The notes under the pieces were generated by a model. It was not told where the DNA came from. It did no database searches and was given only the letters and a program-made list of their open reading frames with translations. A DNA stretch of 64,000 nucleotides from Nocardia amamiensis NBRC 102102 (GTDB taxonomy: Bacteria; Actinomycetota; Actinomycetes; Mycobacteriales; Mycobacteriaceae): positions 1 through 64,000 of the forward strand of contig NZ_BDBA01000033.1 in the NCBI RefSeq assembly GCF_001612745.1. The letters run 5' to 3'. The position numbers and the translations under genes are program-made. Below are positions 1-9,131 of the stretch, piece after piece (within the stretch, counting starts at the first letter, position 1; the number at the start of each line of letters is the position of its first letter).

Positions 1-120
1 CCCCGACAAGTCGGCTACACCTCGGAGTTCGCCTTCGCGAAGGCATTCAAACGCGAATACGGGGTGGCCCCGGGGCAATACCGCCGCGCGGCCGACAGCC
101 CGCCACTGGTCGCGGTCTGA
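1..120 (+). CDS. AraC-family transcriptional regulator, C-terminal end only
   Basis: Only the last 39 codons and the TGA stop are inside the window. The tail contains FAKAFKREYGVAPGQYR, the classic end of the second helix-turn-helix of AraC/XylS regulators. The effector-binding part lies outside the window, so the target cannot be named. The gene converges on the DUF427 gene with about 210 bp between the two stop codons, in which I see no gene. Confidence 0.85.
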   Translation, partial: PRQVGYTSEFAFAKAFKREYGVAPGQYRRAADSPPLVAV

Positions 121-331
121 TCAGCCCTTTGCGCGATGCCGGCGGGCTTCCTGAGCAGCCGCCCACTCACTTTGCGCGAGGGGCGGTTCCACCTCGCGGC
201 ACTGAGAGCTACAAACCGGGCGTCCTACGACGATGCTGCCTCCGCGCGGCGGACCGAGTAGCGCGGTGCGTTCACGTGACGCCGTCGACATGACCGACCG
301 GTCGGCCGCTTGCCAGCGAACCCGGAGGTGG

Positions 332-1084
332 TCAGCTGAACGGTGAGCGGGGTCGCTCCTGGAGTTCGCCGTCGACGTAGATGTCGACCTTCTCGTTGTA
401 GAAGCAGACCAGTCCGGCGACCTTCTGACTTTCCGGAAGCGGAGTGCGGTAGCCCCATACGTAGTCGAAGTACTCCTTGCCTTCGATGCGGACCGACCAA
501 TAGTCCGCGGTGCCCTTGTAGGGGCAGTGGGTGTTGGTGGCCGACGGGTGCAGCAAATCCATGCGGACATCCGTCATCGGCAGGTAATACCTTGGCGGCA
601 AGCCGGTTTCGAAGAGGATGCGCGGCGTACGCGAGTCGGCGACGGTGACGCCGTCGATCTCCACCCGGATGTGCCGCGAGCTGGCCAGGATGTCGACCCG
701 CGAGTACGGATCGCGCGGATGGACATAGATCGGCTCATCCTCCTCGAACCACTCGTCCATCGCGTCCCACTCCAGCCGGACCAGGTCGCGTAGTTCGGCG
801 AGCGGCGAATCGTGATACCGCAGCGCCGCCGCGCCCGCCGTCGTGCCGTCCACCGCGACGTCGTACACGGTCGCGTCGCCACGGCTGGGGGAGTGCTGGG
901 TGGTTCCGTGTGGTTCGAGCTTCGCGCGCAGATCCGCGACCGGCAGATAGTAGGTCGGGTAGTGCGGGTGCTCCCACACGAGCACCGGCCTGACCGTGTC
1001 GGCCACCAAGTGCCCGCCCAAATAGACTCGCACTCTCTTCTGGCCGGTCTCGACGCGGACGCGGCCCCGCTTCGCTTCGGTCAT
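332..1084 (-). CDS. Tandem DUF427 protein
   Basis: A 250-aa protein with two copies of the DUF427 fold, roughly residues 15-110 and 125-240. Both copies carry similar runs (RPVLVWEHPHYPTYYLP and RILFETGLPPRYYLP), and the second has the family signature CPYKGTADYWSV. The start is the ATG preceded by an AGGAG-like ribosome site (ggtcaggagat); upstream codons in frame look non-coding. DUF427 proteins are small soluble beta-rich proteins of uncertain function, common in actinobacteria. It is divergent from no obvious partner and probably lies outside the sterol cluster. Confidence 0.85.
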   Translation of the reverse strand: MTEAKRGRVRVETGQKRVRVYLGGHLVADTVRPVLVWEHPHYPTYYLPVADLRAKLEPHGTTQHSPSRGDATVYDVAVDGTTAGAAALRYHDSPLAELRDLVRLEWDAMDEWFEEDEPIYVHPRDPYSRVDILASSRHIRVEIDGVTVADSRTPRILFETGLPPRYYLPMTDVRMDLLHPSATNTHCPYKGTADYWSVRIEGKEYFDYVWGYRTPLPESQKVAGLVCFYNEKVDIYVDGELQERPRSPFS

Positions 1085-1193
1085 ATCTCCTGACCGTACT
1101 CCTCGCCGGGGACTGCGCCAGGGGGTGAAGCGACGAATGGCGGCCTTCGGTGCGTTTCGAAACCCGAGGTTGAATCCCGGCTCGGTGCGCCCG

Positions 1194-2249
1194 TCAGACC
1201 GGCTGGGTCGACGGCCGTCGCGGCGTCCCGAACAATTGTGCGTCCGCGTGGGCGCGCTTGAAGAACAGATGCGCGTCGTGCTCCCAGGTGATCGCGATGC
1301 CACCGTGCAATTGGACGGTTTCGGCCGCGATGGCGGTGAGTGCTTCCGAGCAGTGCACCCGGGCGACCCACACGTCCTCTGCGGCGGACGGGCTGTTCGA
1401 CGCCACCGCCGCCGTAGCCGCCACGGACGCGGACCTGGCCGATTCCAGCAGCACGTACATGTCCGCCATGCGGTGCTTGAGTGCCTGGAAGCTGCCGATC
1501 ACCCGGCCGAACTGCACCCGGGACTTGGCGTAGTCCACGGTCATCTCCAGGCACCGGTCCGCGGCGCCAACCTGCTCGGCGGCCAGGGCGGCCAAGGCGA
1601 TGTCGCGCAGCCGGGCGATGGTCGCCGCCGGATCACCGGACCCGAGCCTGCGGGCGGGCGCTGCGGCGAAGGTGATCTCGGCGAGTTTCCGCGTGGGGTC
1701 CATGGTCGGCGCGGACCGCCGGGTGACGCCCGCCGCAGTCGGCTCGACTTCGAAGAGACCGCTGGAGGTCACCACGACGAGGGCGTCCGCGGACATTCCG
1801 TCGAGCACGTAATGCGTGGTCCCGGTCAGTGCGCCGTCCGTCTCGTGCACGCCCGGCTCGTCCCAGCCGCGCTCGCCCGCCCAGCAGACCGCGATCGCCC
1901 TGGTGCCCTCGGCGACCTCGGGCAACAGCCGCGCGCACGCCTCGGCATCACCCGACAACAGCACGGCTTGCGCACCGAGGACGGCCGACCCGAGCATCGG
2001 CACCCCGGCCAGCGTGCGGCCCAATTCGCCGACCACCAGCAGTGATTCGACCAGGCTCGCGCCGAAACCGCCGTACTCCTCGGGAATCGCCAGCGCCGCG
2101 ACGCCGATCTGCTCGCACAGCAGCCGCCACAGGTCCGGGTCGTAGCCGAGTTCGGTGTCCATCGCGGCACGCACCGCCGCTGACCCGGCGTGCTTGGTCA
2201 GCAGGGCTCGGACCGACGCGAGGAAGTCCTGGTGTTCGGCGGTGCTCAT
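1194..2249 (-). CDS. fadE33: Acyl-CoA dehydrogenase FadE33-like (short subunit)
   Basis: A 351-aa acyl-CoA dehydrogenase of the shorter type that in mycobacterial steroid catabolism pairs with a longer FadE subunit to form an alpha2-beta2 flavoenzyme. Visible landmarks are PEEYGGFG in the N-terminal helical domain, QFGRVIGSFQALKHRMADM in the C-terminal domain and LHGGIAITWEHD near the end. It lacks the C-terminal QRNIIAE-type stretch of FadE31. It is last in the fadD3-ech-fadE31-fadE32-fadE33 run, matching M. tuberculosis gene order. By family knowledge it acts in the late HIP (C/D-ring) pathway; its exact substrate is not evident. A 147-bp gap separates it from fadE32, unlike the overlapping junctions upstream. 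Confidence 0.85.
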   Translation of the reverse strand: MSTAEHQDFLASVRALLTKHAGSAAVRAAMDTELGYDPDLWRLLCEQIGVAALAIPEEYGGFGASLVESLLVVGELGRTLAGVPMLGSAVLGAQAVLLSGDAEACARLLPEVAEGTRAIAVCWAGERGWDEPGVHETDGALTGTTHYVLDGMSADALVVVTSSGLFEVEPTAAGVTRRSAPTMDPTRKLAEITFAAAPARRLGSGDPAATIARLRDIALAALAAEQVGAADRCLEMTVDYAKSRVQFGRVIGSFQALKHRMADMYVLLESARSASVAATAAVASNSPSAAEDVWVARVHCSEALTAIAAETVQLHGGIAITWEHDAHLFFKRAHADAQLFGTPRRPSTQPV

Positions 2250-2396
2250 GCCTGCGCCTCGCTGAAGCTCGGCTCCGGCACCACCACCCGGGTGGCTGTG
2301 CCGATGGTTCGCTCGCTGCGCTCGCTCATGCTGTGCTCTTTCCGGCTCGGGCGGGGCGATGCATGATCACGCCTTGCTGTCTGCGGGCCTGGTTAC

Positions 2397-3428
2397 TCAT
2401 GCGATGCCTTCCGTGGCGTGATCCCGATCGGTCTGCTCGCGCAGCGCGCGGGCGATCCGAGAGCGGTGCAGATCGGTTGTGCCCCACGCCGATCGCAAAG
2501 CGGTCACCTTGGTCAGCCACAGCGAGAGGTCGTACTCGGCGGTGTAGCCGATGGCGCCGTGCACTTGCAGGGCGGCGCGGGCCGCACGGTAAGCCGCATC
2601 GCCGCAGGCGATCACGGCGGCCGACACATCCCGGCCGCGGGTGGGTCCGGTCATGGTCAGCGCGGCGCGGTAGAGCAGTGGCTCGGCGAGATCGAGCGCG
2701 ATCTGCACGTCGGCGAGCTTCTGCTTCACCGCCTGGAATTCACCGATCGGCTTGCCGAACTGCTTGCGCTGCTTGGCGTATTCGGTCGAGGCGTGCAGCA
2801 GCGCGCGTCCAGCGCCGAGCAACTGGGCCGCGCAAGCCAGCACACCCGTGTCGAATCCCGCGGCCGCGGCCTCGCGGACCGGCTCGCCCTCGGCAACAGC
2901 GGCGTCCGCTGCCACGGTGAACAACCGGCGTGCCGGATCGACCGACCGCGTCAGGCTGGTGCGGTGCCCGGTGGACAGCCGTGTTCCTTCGGTCAGGAGT
3001 ACGACCTCGGCGGTGTCGGCATCCAACGCGACGCCGCTGCGACCGGGCGCCTCGAACGCGACAGTGCCCAGCGCCACTCCTCCCGCGAAGCCCGGCAACC
3101 ACCGCGCGGCCAAGCCCTGGTCCGGAAGTGCTTGCAGCAGTGCGGGGATCGCGGCGGCTGTTTCCACCAGCGGTCCCGGCGCGGCCGCACGTCCGATCTC
3201 TTGGAAGGCCACGACCAGATCGATCGGCTCGGCACCGAGGCCGCCGTGCCGCTCCGCCACGGCCAAGCCGAGCACACCGGCTTCGGCCAGCTGCCGGATC
3301 AGGGCGCGCCCCGGTCCGGGATCGCCCGACGCCCATGCGCGCACCGCGGCGGGCGTGCGGCCCGCGTCCAGCAGCTTGCGCAGGCTGGCGCCGAAATCGA
3401 GTTGTTCGGGGCTGAGCGCGAATCTCAT
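2397..3428 (-). CDS. fadE32: Acyl-CoA dehydrogenase FadE32-like (short subunit)
   Basis: A 343-aa short acyl-CoA dehydrogenase subunit. It shows the family stretches AVAERHGGLG (substrate/FAD domain), KQRKQFGKPIGEFQAVKQKL and VHGAIGYTAEYDLSLWL. Its ATG overlaps the TGA of fadE31 (ATGA), so the two are very probably translated together and form one complex. In M. tuberculosis FadE31/FadE32/FadE33 are assigned to the oxidation of ring-opened HIP intermediates. Role by homology; substrate inferred from the operon. Confidence 0.87.
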   Translation of the reverse strand: MRFALSPEQLDFGASLRKLLDAGRTPAAVRAWASGDPGPGRALIRQLAEAGVLGLAVAERHGGLGAEPIDLVVAFQEIGRAAAPGPLVETAAAIPALLQALPDQGLAARWLPGFAGGVALGTVAFEAPGRSGVALDADTAEVVLLTEGTRLSTGHRTSLTRSVDPARRLFTVAADAAVAEGEPVREAAAAGFDTGVLACAAQLLGAGRALLHASTEYAKQRKQFGKPIGEFQAVKQKLADVQIALDLAEPLLYRAALTMTGPTRGRDVSAAVIACGDAAYRAARAALQVHGAIGYTAEYDLSLWLTKVTALRSAWGTTDLHRSRIARALREQTDRDHATEGIA

Positions 3429-4567
3429 CGGCTGCTTCCTCTCGGCAGTCCGAGCAGCCGCTCGGCGATGATGTTGCGCTGAATCTCGTTGGTGCCCGCA
3501 TAGATCGGGCCGGACAGCGCGAACAGGTAACCGTCGGTCCACGGCCCGGAGTACTCGGCCGCCGCGCCGAGCACCTCGAGCGCGGTCTCGTGCATGGCGA
3601 TGTCGAGTTCGGACCAGAACACCTTGGTGATGGAGGATTCCGCGCCCAGCTTGCCGCCCTCGTCGAGGCGGGTGACCGTGCCGAAGGTGTGCAGCCGGTA
3701 TGCCTCGCTGCCGATCCACGCGTCGACCACCGCGTCGCGCTGCGCGGTGTTGTCCTGGTCGCCGGTGTCGAGCCACAGATCGATCAGCCGCCGCGCAGTG
3801 GCGCTGAACCGGCCGGGGCTACGCAACGAGAGGCCGCGCTCGTTGCTGGAGGTGCTCATCGCCACCCGCCAGCCCTCGCCGGGCGCACCGATCACGTCAC
3901 GGTCGGGCACGAAGACGTCGTCGAGGAAGATCTCCGCGAAGCCGGGCTCGCCGTCCAGTTGCGGGATCGGGCGCACGGAAACGCCGTCAGCGCTCAGCGG
4001 GAACATCACATAGGTGAGGCCCTTGTGCCGCTCGGCGTCGGGGTCGCTGCGGAACAGGCCGAACGCCCAGTCCGCGAAGGCGGCGCGCGAGCTCCACGTC
4101 TTCTGGCCGCTCAGCAGCCAGCCGCCGGTGGTGCGCCGGGCGGTGGAGCGGATGCCGGCCAAGTCGCTGCCAGCCTCCGGCTCGGACCACGCCTGCGCCC
4201 AGATGTCGTCGCCGCGCGCCATCCGCGGCATGATCCGCGCGAGCTGCTCCGGCGTTCCGTGCTCGAAAAGTGTTGGCGCCAAAAGGAAGATGCCGTTCTG
4301 GCTGACCCGTCCCGGCGCGCCCGCGGCATAGTACTCCTGCTCGAAGAGCACCCATTCCAGCAGCGAGGCGTCGCGTCCGCCGAACTCCTCGGGCCAGGCG
4401 ACGACGGAGAACCTGGCGTCGGCGAGGGCGCGCTCCCATGCGCGGTGCGCCTCGAATCCGGCCTTCGTGTCCATCGAGGGCAGCGGCTGCGCGGGTTTGT
4501 TGGCGGCCAGAAATTCGCGGACCTCCCGTTGGAATTCCCGCGTCGCCTGGTCGAGATCCAGATCCAC
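3425..4567 (-). CDS. fadE31: Acyl-CoA dehydrogenase FadE31-like (long subunit)
   Basis: A 380-aa acyl-CoA dehydrogenase of full length. It has the N-terminal block WPEEFGGRDAS, the flavin-domain segment QAWSEPEAGSDLAG, GQKTWSSRA, and the C-terminal signature IYAGTNEIQRNIIAERLLG, which the shorter FadE32/FadE33 lack. It starts with GTG; that codon overlaps the TAG of the upstream enoyl-CoA hydratase gene (TAGTG). It is the catalytic-type partner for FadE32 and possibly FadE33 in the KstR2-controlled HIP pathway. Confidence 0.88.
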   Translation of the reverse strand: MDLDLDQATREFQREVREFLAANKPAQPLPSMDTKAGFEAHRAWERALADARFSVVAWPEEFGGRDASLLEWVLFEQEYYAAGAPGRVSQNGIFLLAPTLFEHGTPEQLARIMPRMARGDDIWAQAWSEPEAGSDLAGIRSTARRTTGGWLLSGQKTWSSRAAFADWAFGLFRSDPDAERHKGLTYVMFPLSADGVSVRPIPQLDGEPGFAEIFLDDVFVPDRDVIGAPGEGWRVAMSTSSNERGLSLRSPGRFSATARRLIDLWLDTGDQDNTAQRDAVVDAWIGSEAYRLHTFGTVTRLDEGGKLGAESSITKVFWSELDIAMHETALEVLGAAAEYSGPWTDGYLFALSGPIYAGTNEIQRNIIAERLLGLPRGSSR

Positions 4568-5472
4568 TACGTCGTTCCATTCTGTTCTGCGGTGCTCGCG
4601 GAAGCCTTCATCGACTTGGCGTTCATGCCGCCCAGCGAGTCGGCGCCGACTTCGGCGTTGTGCGCGTGTGCGAAGTGGTGCAGACCGAAGACCGAGTCCA
4701 TGCCCGATCGCATGCCCATCAGGTCCTCGGCCTGGTTGACCGCTTTCTTGGTCAGCGCGAGACCGAACTGCGGCATGGTGGCGATCTTTTCGGCCAGCGC
4801 CAAGGTCTCGGCCTCGAGTTCAGCCCGTGGCACCACCCGGTTGACCATGCCCCACTCTTTGGCCTGGGCCGCGCCGAACCGGTCGCCGGTGAACAGGAAC
4901 TCCTTGGCCGCGCGCGGACCCATCACCCAGGGGTGCGCGAAGTATTCGACACCGGGGATGCCCATGCGAACGACCGGATCGGAGAAGAACGCGTCATCGG
5001 AGGCGATGATCAGATCGCACACCCAGGCCAGCATGAGGCCACCCGCGATGCAGGCGCCCTGCACCATGGCGATGGTCGGCTTGGGAATCTCCCGCCAGCG
5101 ACGGCACATGCCGAGATAGACCTCGAGCTCCCTGGCGAAGCGCTGATCGCCGCCGACCCGGTCCACGTGGTCCCACCACAGCGCGGCCTTGTTCTGGTAT
5201 CGCACATGGTGGTCGCGGCCCGGCGTGCCGATGTCGTGCCCGGCGCTGAAGTGCTTTCCATTGCCCGCCAAGACGATCACCCCGACTTCGGGGTCTTCCA
5301 CGGCGCGCTCGAAGGCGGCGTCGAGCGCGTAGGTCATCACCGAGTTCTGCGCGTTGCGGTAGTCCGGCCGGTTCAGCGTGACGATCGCGACGCGACCGCG
5401 CCGCTCGTAGGTGACCACCTCGCCCTCGTCCGGGACGGCCGGACCCTCGTTCGGGGTTGCCGGTTGCGACAT
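4567..5472 (-). CDS. Enoyl-CoA hydratase/isomerase (EchA13-like) in the fadD3 operon
   Basis: A 301-aa crotonase-superfamily protein. GKHFSAGHDIG and ACIAGGLMLAWVCDLIIASDD form the two oxyanion-hole regions. Between them is an insertion of about 45 residues (HHVRYQNKAALWWDHVDRVGG...), so it is longer than the usual 260 aa. The ATG overlaps the TAA stop of fadD3 (TAATG) and its stop overlaps the fadE31 start, so it is an integral operon member. In M. tuberculosis no hydratase gene lies between fadD3 and fadE31. A hydratase step in HIP beta-oxidation is the natural guess, but the substrate is unknown. Confidence 0.8.
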   Translation of the reverse strand: MSQPATPNEGPAVPDEGEVVTYERRGRVAIVTLNRPDYRNAQNSVMTYALDAAFERAVEDPEVGVIVLAGNGKHFSAGHDIGTPGRDHHVRYQNKAALWWDHVDRVGGDQRFARELEVYLGMCRRWREIPKPTIAMVQGACIAGGLMLAWVCDLIIASDDAFFSDPVVRMGIPGVEYFAHPWVMGPRAAKEFLFTGDRFGAAQAKEWGMVNRVVPRAELEAETLALAEKIATMPQFGLALTKKAVNQAEDLMGMRSGMDSVFGLHHFAHAHNAEVGADSLGGMNAKSMKASASTAEQNGTT

Positions 5473-7025
5473 TACGACTTCTCCTCACGTAGTTGACGCT
5501 TGAGCACTTTCCCGGCGGCGCTGTAGGGCAGCTGGTCGCGGAATTCGACGAACCGCGGCACCTTGAAGTTGGCCAGCACGGTGGTGGCATGGGCCAGCAC
5601 CTGGGCCTCGGTGAGCGCCGAACCGGGCCTGCGCACCACGTAGGCCTTGCCCACCTCGCCCATCCTGCTGTCGGGCACTCCGATGACGGCGGATTCGGCC
5701 ACACCGTCCAGCCGGGCCAGCGCCTGCTCGATCTCGGCCGGATAGACGTTGAAGCCGCCGGAGATGTACATGTCCTTGAGCCGGTCGGTGATCTTCAGGT
5801 ATCCGCGCTCGTCGATCGTGCCGACATCGCCGGTGTGCAACCAGCCGTCGGCGTCGATGGTCTCGGCCGTGCTGTCCGGGTCGTCCAGGTATCCGAGCAT
5901 GACGTTGGGTCCGCGCAGCAGGACTTCGCCGGCCTCGCCGAGCCGCAGTTCGAAATCCGCGATCGGCCTGCCGCAGGTGTTCGCGATGGTCTCGGCGTCG
6001 TCTTCGGCGCGGCACATGGTGCCGAAGCCCGCGGCCTCGGACAGGCCGTAGGCGGTGATGACGACATCGAAGTCGAGTTCCGAGCGCATCCGCTCGATCA
6101 GCACCACCGGCACCGTCGCCGCGCCGGTGACGGCCACCCGAAGGCTGCTCAGGTCGAACCCGTCGCGGTCGGGGAAGTCCAGGATCGTCTGGTAGATGGT
6201 CGGCGGGCCGGGCAGCACCGTGACGTTCTCCGCGCCGATCAGCCGCATCGTCTCCGGCACGTCGAAGGTCGCCTGCGGGATGATCGTGGCTCCGGTGACC
6301 AGGCAGGCGAGGATGCCCGCCTTGTAGCCGAAATTGTGGAAGAACGGGCTGATCACCAGGTACCGGTCGGCGCGGCGCAACGTGGCGCATTCCGCCCAGG
6401 CTCGCACCACCGCGAGCGCCTGCCGGTGCGCGACCAGGGTGCCTTTGCTGCGGCCGGTGGTACCGGAGGTGAACAGGATGTCGGAGATGTCGTCCGGGAG
6501 TACCGCCGCGGCGCGTTTCTCGGCCTCGGCCACCGTGACCTGTTCGGCGACGATCGCCAGTTCCGACCAGTCCAGCGCGGCGATATCCGTGTTCTCCGTA
6601 CCCGGCTCGACCGGGATTACCACGACCGTGTCGATGGCCAGATCGGGCGCGGCCGCGTGCAATTCCACGAGCCGGTCGCGGCCGAGAAAACTCCCTGCGA
6701 TGAACAGCGCCTTCGCCTGCACCCGGTGCAGGACATCGGCGGCCTCCTCGGCGACGTAGCGGGTGTTCAACGGCACCAGCGCCGCCCCGGCGTAGTGCGC
6801 GGCGAGCGCGGCGATCACCCAGTGATGGGTGTTGGGCGCCCACATGGCCACCCGGTCACCCGGCCGCACGCCGCGCGCGATGAGCGCCCGCGCCACGTCT
6901 TGGACCGACTCGAGCAGATCTGCCCAGCTCAGCCGGACCGCGCCGTCCGCGACCGCGAAGGCGGCGCCGAACGTGCGTGCGGCGTGATGCAGTGCCATCG
7001 GCGTCGTTTGTGCAGGGGTTGTCAC
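5472..7025 (-). CDS. fadD3: HIP-CoA synthetase FadD3 (acyl-CoA ligase)
   Basis: A 517-aa ANL-superfamily acyl-CoA ligase. ILFTSGTTGRSKG is the ATP-binding P-loop, ITAYGLSEAAGFGT the A5 region, WLHTGDVG the A7 region and SGGFNVYPAEIEQAL the A8 hinge; PYSAAGKVLKRQL holds the catalytic Lys of A10. FadD3 is known to activate 3a-alpha-H-4alpha(3'-propanoate)-7a-beta-methylhexahydro-1,5-indanedione (HIP) with CoA, committing the C/D rings to breakdown. It starts with GTG after an aagga ribosome site. It is first in its operon and divergent from fadE30, with a KstR2-type palindrome between the two genes. Confidence 0.9.
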   Translation of the reverse strand: MTTPAQTTPMALHHAARTFGAAFAVADGAVRLSWADLLESVQDVARALIARGVRPGDRVAMWAPNTHHWVIAALAAHYAGAALVPLNTRYVAEEAADVLHRVQAKALFIAGSFLGRDRLVELHAAAPDLAIDTVVVIPVEPGTENTDIAALDWSELAIVAEQVTVAEAEKRAAAVLPDDISDILFTSGTTGRSKGTLVAHRQALAVVRAWAECATLRRADRYLVISPFFHNFGYKAGILACLVTGATIIPQATFDVPETMRLIGAENVTVLPGPPTIYQTILDFPDRDGFDLSSLRVAVTGAATVPVVLIERMRSELDFDVVITAYGLSEAAGFGTMCRAEDDAETIANTCGRPIADFELRLGEAGEVLLRGPNVMLGYLDDPDSTAETIDADGWLHTGDVGTIDERGYLKITDRLKDMYISGGFNVYPAEIEQALARLDGVAESAVIGVPDSRMGEVGKAYVVRRPGSALTEAQVLAHATTVLANFKVPRFVEFRDQLPYSAAGKVLKRQLREEKS

Positions 7026-7071
7026 GGGTTGTCCTTACCGTCCGCGAGCCAGTTATGCGCGCGCTCTACAA

Positions 7072-7085
7072 AGCAAGTGCTTGGT
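7072..7085. promoter_or_regulatory. KstR2-type operator, fadD3/fadE30 intergenic
   Basis: The sequence AGCAAGTGCTTGGT matches the published mycobacterial KstR2 motif AnCAAGnnCTTGnT at every fixed position. It lies in the 76-bp region between the divergent fadD3 and fadE30 starts, so one site can control both transcripts. The same core recurs before kstR2 and between echA20 and the SDR genes. Confidence 0.85.
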
Positions 7086-7101
7086 AGGTTATCCTACCGG
7101 C

Positions 7102-8337
7102 GTGGGTGCGATCCAGACCTCAGAATCCGATACCGCCGCGCCGGACGGGCGGCTTTCCGCCGCACAGGACGCGCGATTCGCCGCCGAGGTGCGCGAGTGG
7201 CTGGATGAGAACCTCAGCGGAGAATTCCGCGCGCTGCGCGGTCTCGGCGGGCCCGGCCGCGAACATGAGGCGTTCGACGAGCGCCTGGCCTGGGACCGGC
7301 ATCTGGCCGCCGCGGGATGGACGTGCCTCGGCTGGCCGAAGGAATACGGCGGCCGCGAGGCCACCGTGCGGCAGCAGGTGATCTTCCACGAGGAATACGC
7401 CAAGGCCAACGCGCCCGCGCGGGTGTCGCACGTGGGTGAGGAACTGCTCGGCCCGACCCTGCTCGCCTTCGGCACCAAAGCTCAGAAGGATCGGTTCCTG
7501 CCCGGCATCCGTACGGTCAGCGAATTGTGGTGTCAGGGCTACTCGGAACCGGGCGCGGGCTCGGACCTGGCCGCGATCACCACTTCGGCGCACCTGGATG
7601 GTGACGAGTGGTCGATCAACGGGCAGAAGATCTGGACGTCGCTGGCCCACGTGGCCGACTGGTGCTTCGTCCTCGCCCGCACCGAGCGCGGTTCCACCCG
7701 CCACAAGGGCCTGTCCTACCTGCTGGTGCCGATGAGGCAGCCGGGCATCGACGTGCGCCCGATCATCCAGCTCACCGGGACGTCGGAGTTCAACGAGGTC
7801 TTCTTCGACGACGCTCGCACGGCTGCGGACCTGGTGGTCGGCGAACCGGGTGACGGCTGGCGGATCGCCATGGGCACGCTCACCTTCGAACGCGGTATCT
7901 CCACCCTGGGCCAGCAGATCCGGTTCGCCCGCGAACTGGCCGACATCGAGGCGCTGGCCCGCCGCACCGGCGCGGCCGACGACCCGCTGATCGCCGACCG
8001 GATCGACCGAGCCTGGGTCGGTCTGCGCGTGCTGCGTGCGCACGCCATGCGCACGATGCAGGGCGCTGGCCTGGACGATGGCGGTGGCCAGGCATCGGTG
8101 GCGAAACTGCTGTGGGCCAACTGGCATCGCGGACTCGGCGAGCTGGCCATGGCCGTGCTCGGCGCCCGGGGCCTGGTCGCCTCAACCGCCGGGCCGACGG
8201 GCGAGAACGATCTCGACGAATGGCAGCGGCTGTACCTGTTCACCCGCGCCGACACCATCTACGGAGGTTCGAACGAAGTGCAGCGCAACATCATCGCCGA
8301 GCGCGTGCTCGGACTGCCGCGCGAGGCGCGCCCGTGA
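7102..8337 (+). CDS. fadE30: Acyl-CoA dehydrogenase FadE30
   Basis: A 411-aa acyl-CoA dehydrogenase with WPKEYGGREATVRQQ, QGYSEPGAGSDLAA, GQKIWTSLAHVADW and the C-terminal IYGGSNEVQRNIIAERVLG. FadE30 is established as the enzyme that oxidises the propionyl side chain of 5-hydroxy-HIP-CoA. I chose the GTG 16 nt after the KstR2-type operator, because an upstream in-frame TTG lies inside the operator itself. The TGA overlaps the GTG of the next SDR gene, so the pair is an operon. Confidence 0.88.
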   Translation: MGAIQTSESDTAAPDGRLSAAQDARFAAEVREWLDENLSGEFRALRGLGGPGREHEAFDERLAWDRHLAAAGWTCLGWPKEYGGREATVRQQVIFHEEYAKANAPARVSHVGEELLGPTLLAFGTKAQKDRFLPGIRTVSELWCQGYSEPGAGSDLAAITTSAHLDGDEWSINGQKIWTSLAHVADWCFVLARTERGSTRHKGLSYLLVPMRQPGIDVRPIIQLTGTSEFNEVFFDDARTAADLVVGEPGDGWRIAMGTLTFERGISTLGQQIRFARELADIEALARRTGAADDPLIADRIDRAWVGLRVLRAHAMRTMQGAGLDDGGGQASVAKLLWANWHRGLGELAMAVLGARGLVASTAGPTGENDLDEWQRLYLFTRADTIYGGSNEVQRNIIAERVLGLPREARP

Positions 8338-9131
8338 CGGGCCCGCTGTCGATCGCCCCCGCGCCCGTTCCCGGGCACGGCCTGCTGATCGGGCGCACCG
8401 CCGTGATCACCGCCGCCGCGGGCACCGGCATCGGCTCGGCCACGGCGCGCAGGCTGTTGGCCGAGGGCGCGGACGTGGTGGTCTCCGACTGGCACGAGCG
8501 GCGGCTGGCGGAGACGGCCACCGAGCTCGCCGCGGAGTTCCCGGACCGGCGCGTTGCCTCGATCGCGTGCGACGTGCAGCGCACCGAGCAGGTGAACGCG
8601 CTGGTGCGCGGCGCGGCCGAGACCATGGGCCGGATCGACGTCATGGTGAACAACGCCGGGCTGGGCGGGGAGACGCCCGTGGTCGACATGACCGACGAGC
8701 AGTGGAGCCGCGTCCTGGACATCACGCTGAGCGGCACGTTCCGCTGCACCCGCGCCGCGCTCGGCTACTTCCGCGACGCGGGCCACGGCGGCGTGATCGT
8801 CAACAACGCCAGTGTGCTCGGCTGGCGCGCGCAGCACGGCCAAGCGCACTACGCCGCGGCGAAGGCGGGCGTGATGGCGCTGACCAGGTGCAGCGCGATC
8901 GAAGCCGCCGAACTCGGCGTCCGGATCAACGCGGTGGCCCCGAGCATCGCCAGGCACGCCTTCCTGGACAAAGTGAGCTCCACCGAACTGCTGGACCGAT
9001 TGTCCGAGCGGGAGGCGTTCGGCCGCGCGGCCGAGCCGTGGGAGGTCGCGGCGACGATCGCGATGCTGGCCAGCGACTACACCTCGTACCTGACCGGCGA
9101 GGTCGTCTCGGTCAGCAGCCAACGCGCCTGA
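8334..9131 (+). CDS. Short-chain dehydrogenase, Rv3559c-like
   Basis: A 265-aa SDR. The nucleotide-binding motif is slightly unusual (TAAAGTGIGSATA instead of TGxxxGIG), followed by NNAG and the catalytic HYAAAKAG pair. It begins with GTG overlapping the fadE30 stop (GTGA). In M. tuberculosis Rv3559c lies beside fadE30 and belongs to the KstR2 regulon, and order and coupling are the same here. A 3-hydroxyacyl-CoA dehydrogenase role in beta-oxidation of the HIP side chain is likely; the substrate is inferred, not shown. Confidence 0.85.
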   Translation: MTGPLSIAPAPVPGHGLLIGRTAVITAAAGTGIGSATARRLLAEGADVVVSDWHERRLAETATELAAEFPDRRVASIACDVQRTEQVNALVRGAAETMGRIDVMVNNAGLGGETPVVDMTDEQWSRVLDITLSGTFRCTRAALGYFRDAGHGGVIVNNASVLGWRAQHGQAHYAAAKAGVMALTRCSAIEAAELGVRINAVAPSIARHAFLDKVSSTELLDRLSEREAFGRAAEPWEVAATIAMLASDYTSYLTGEVVSVSSQRA

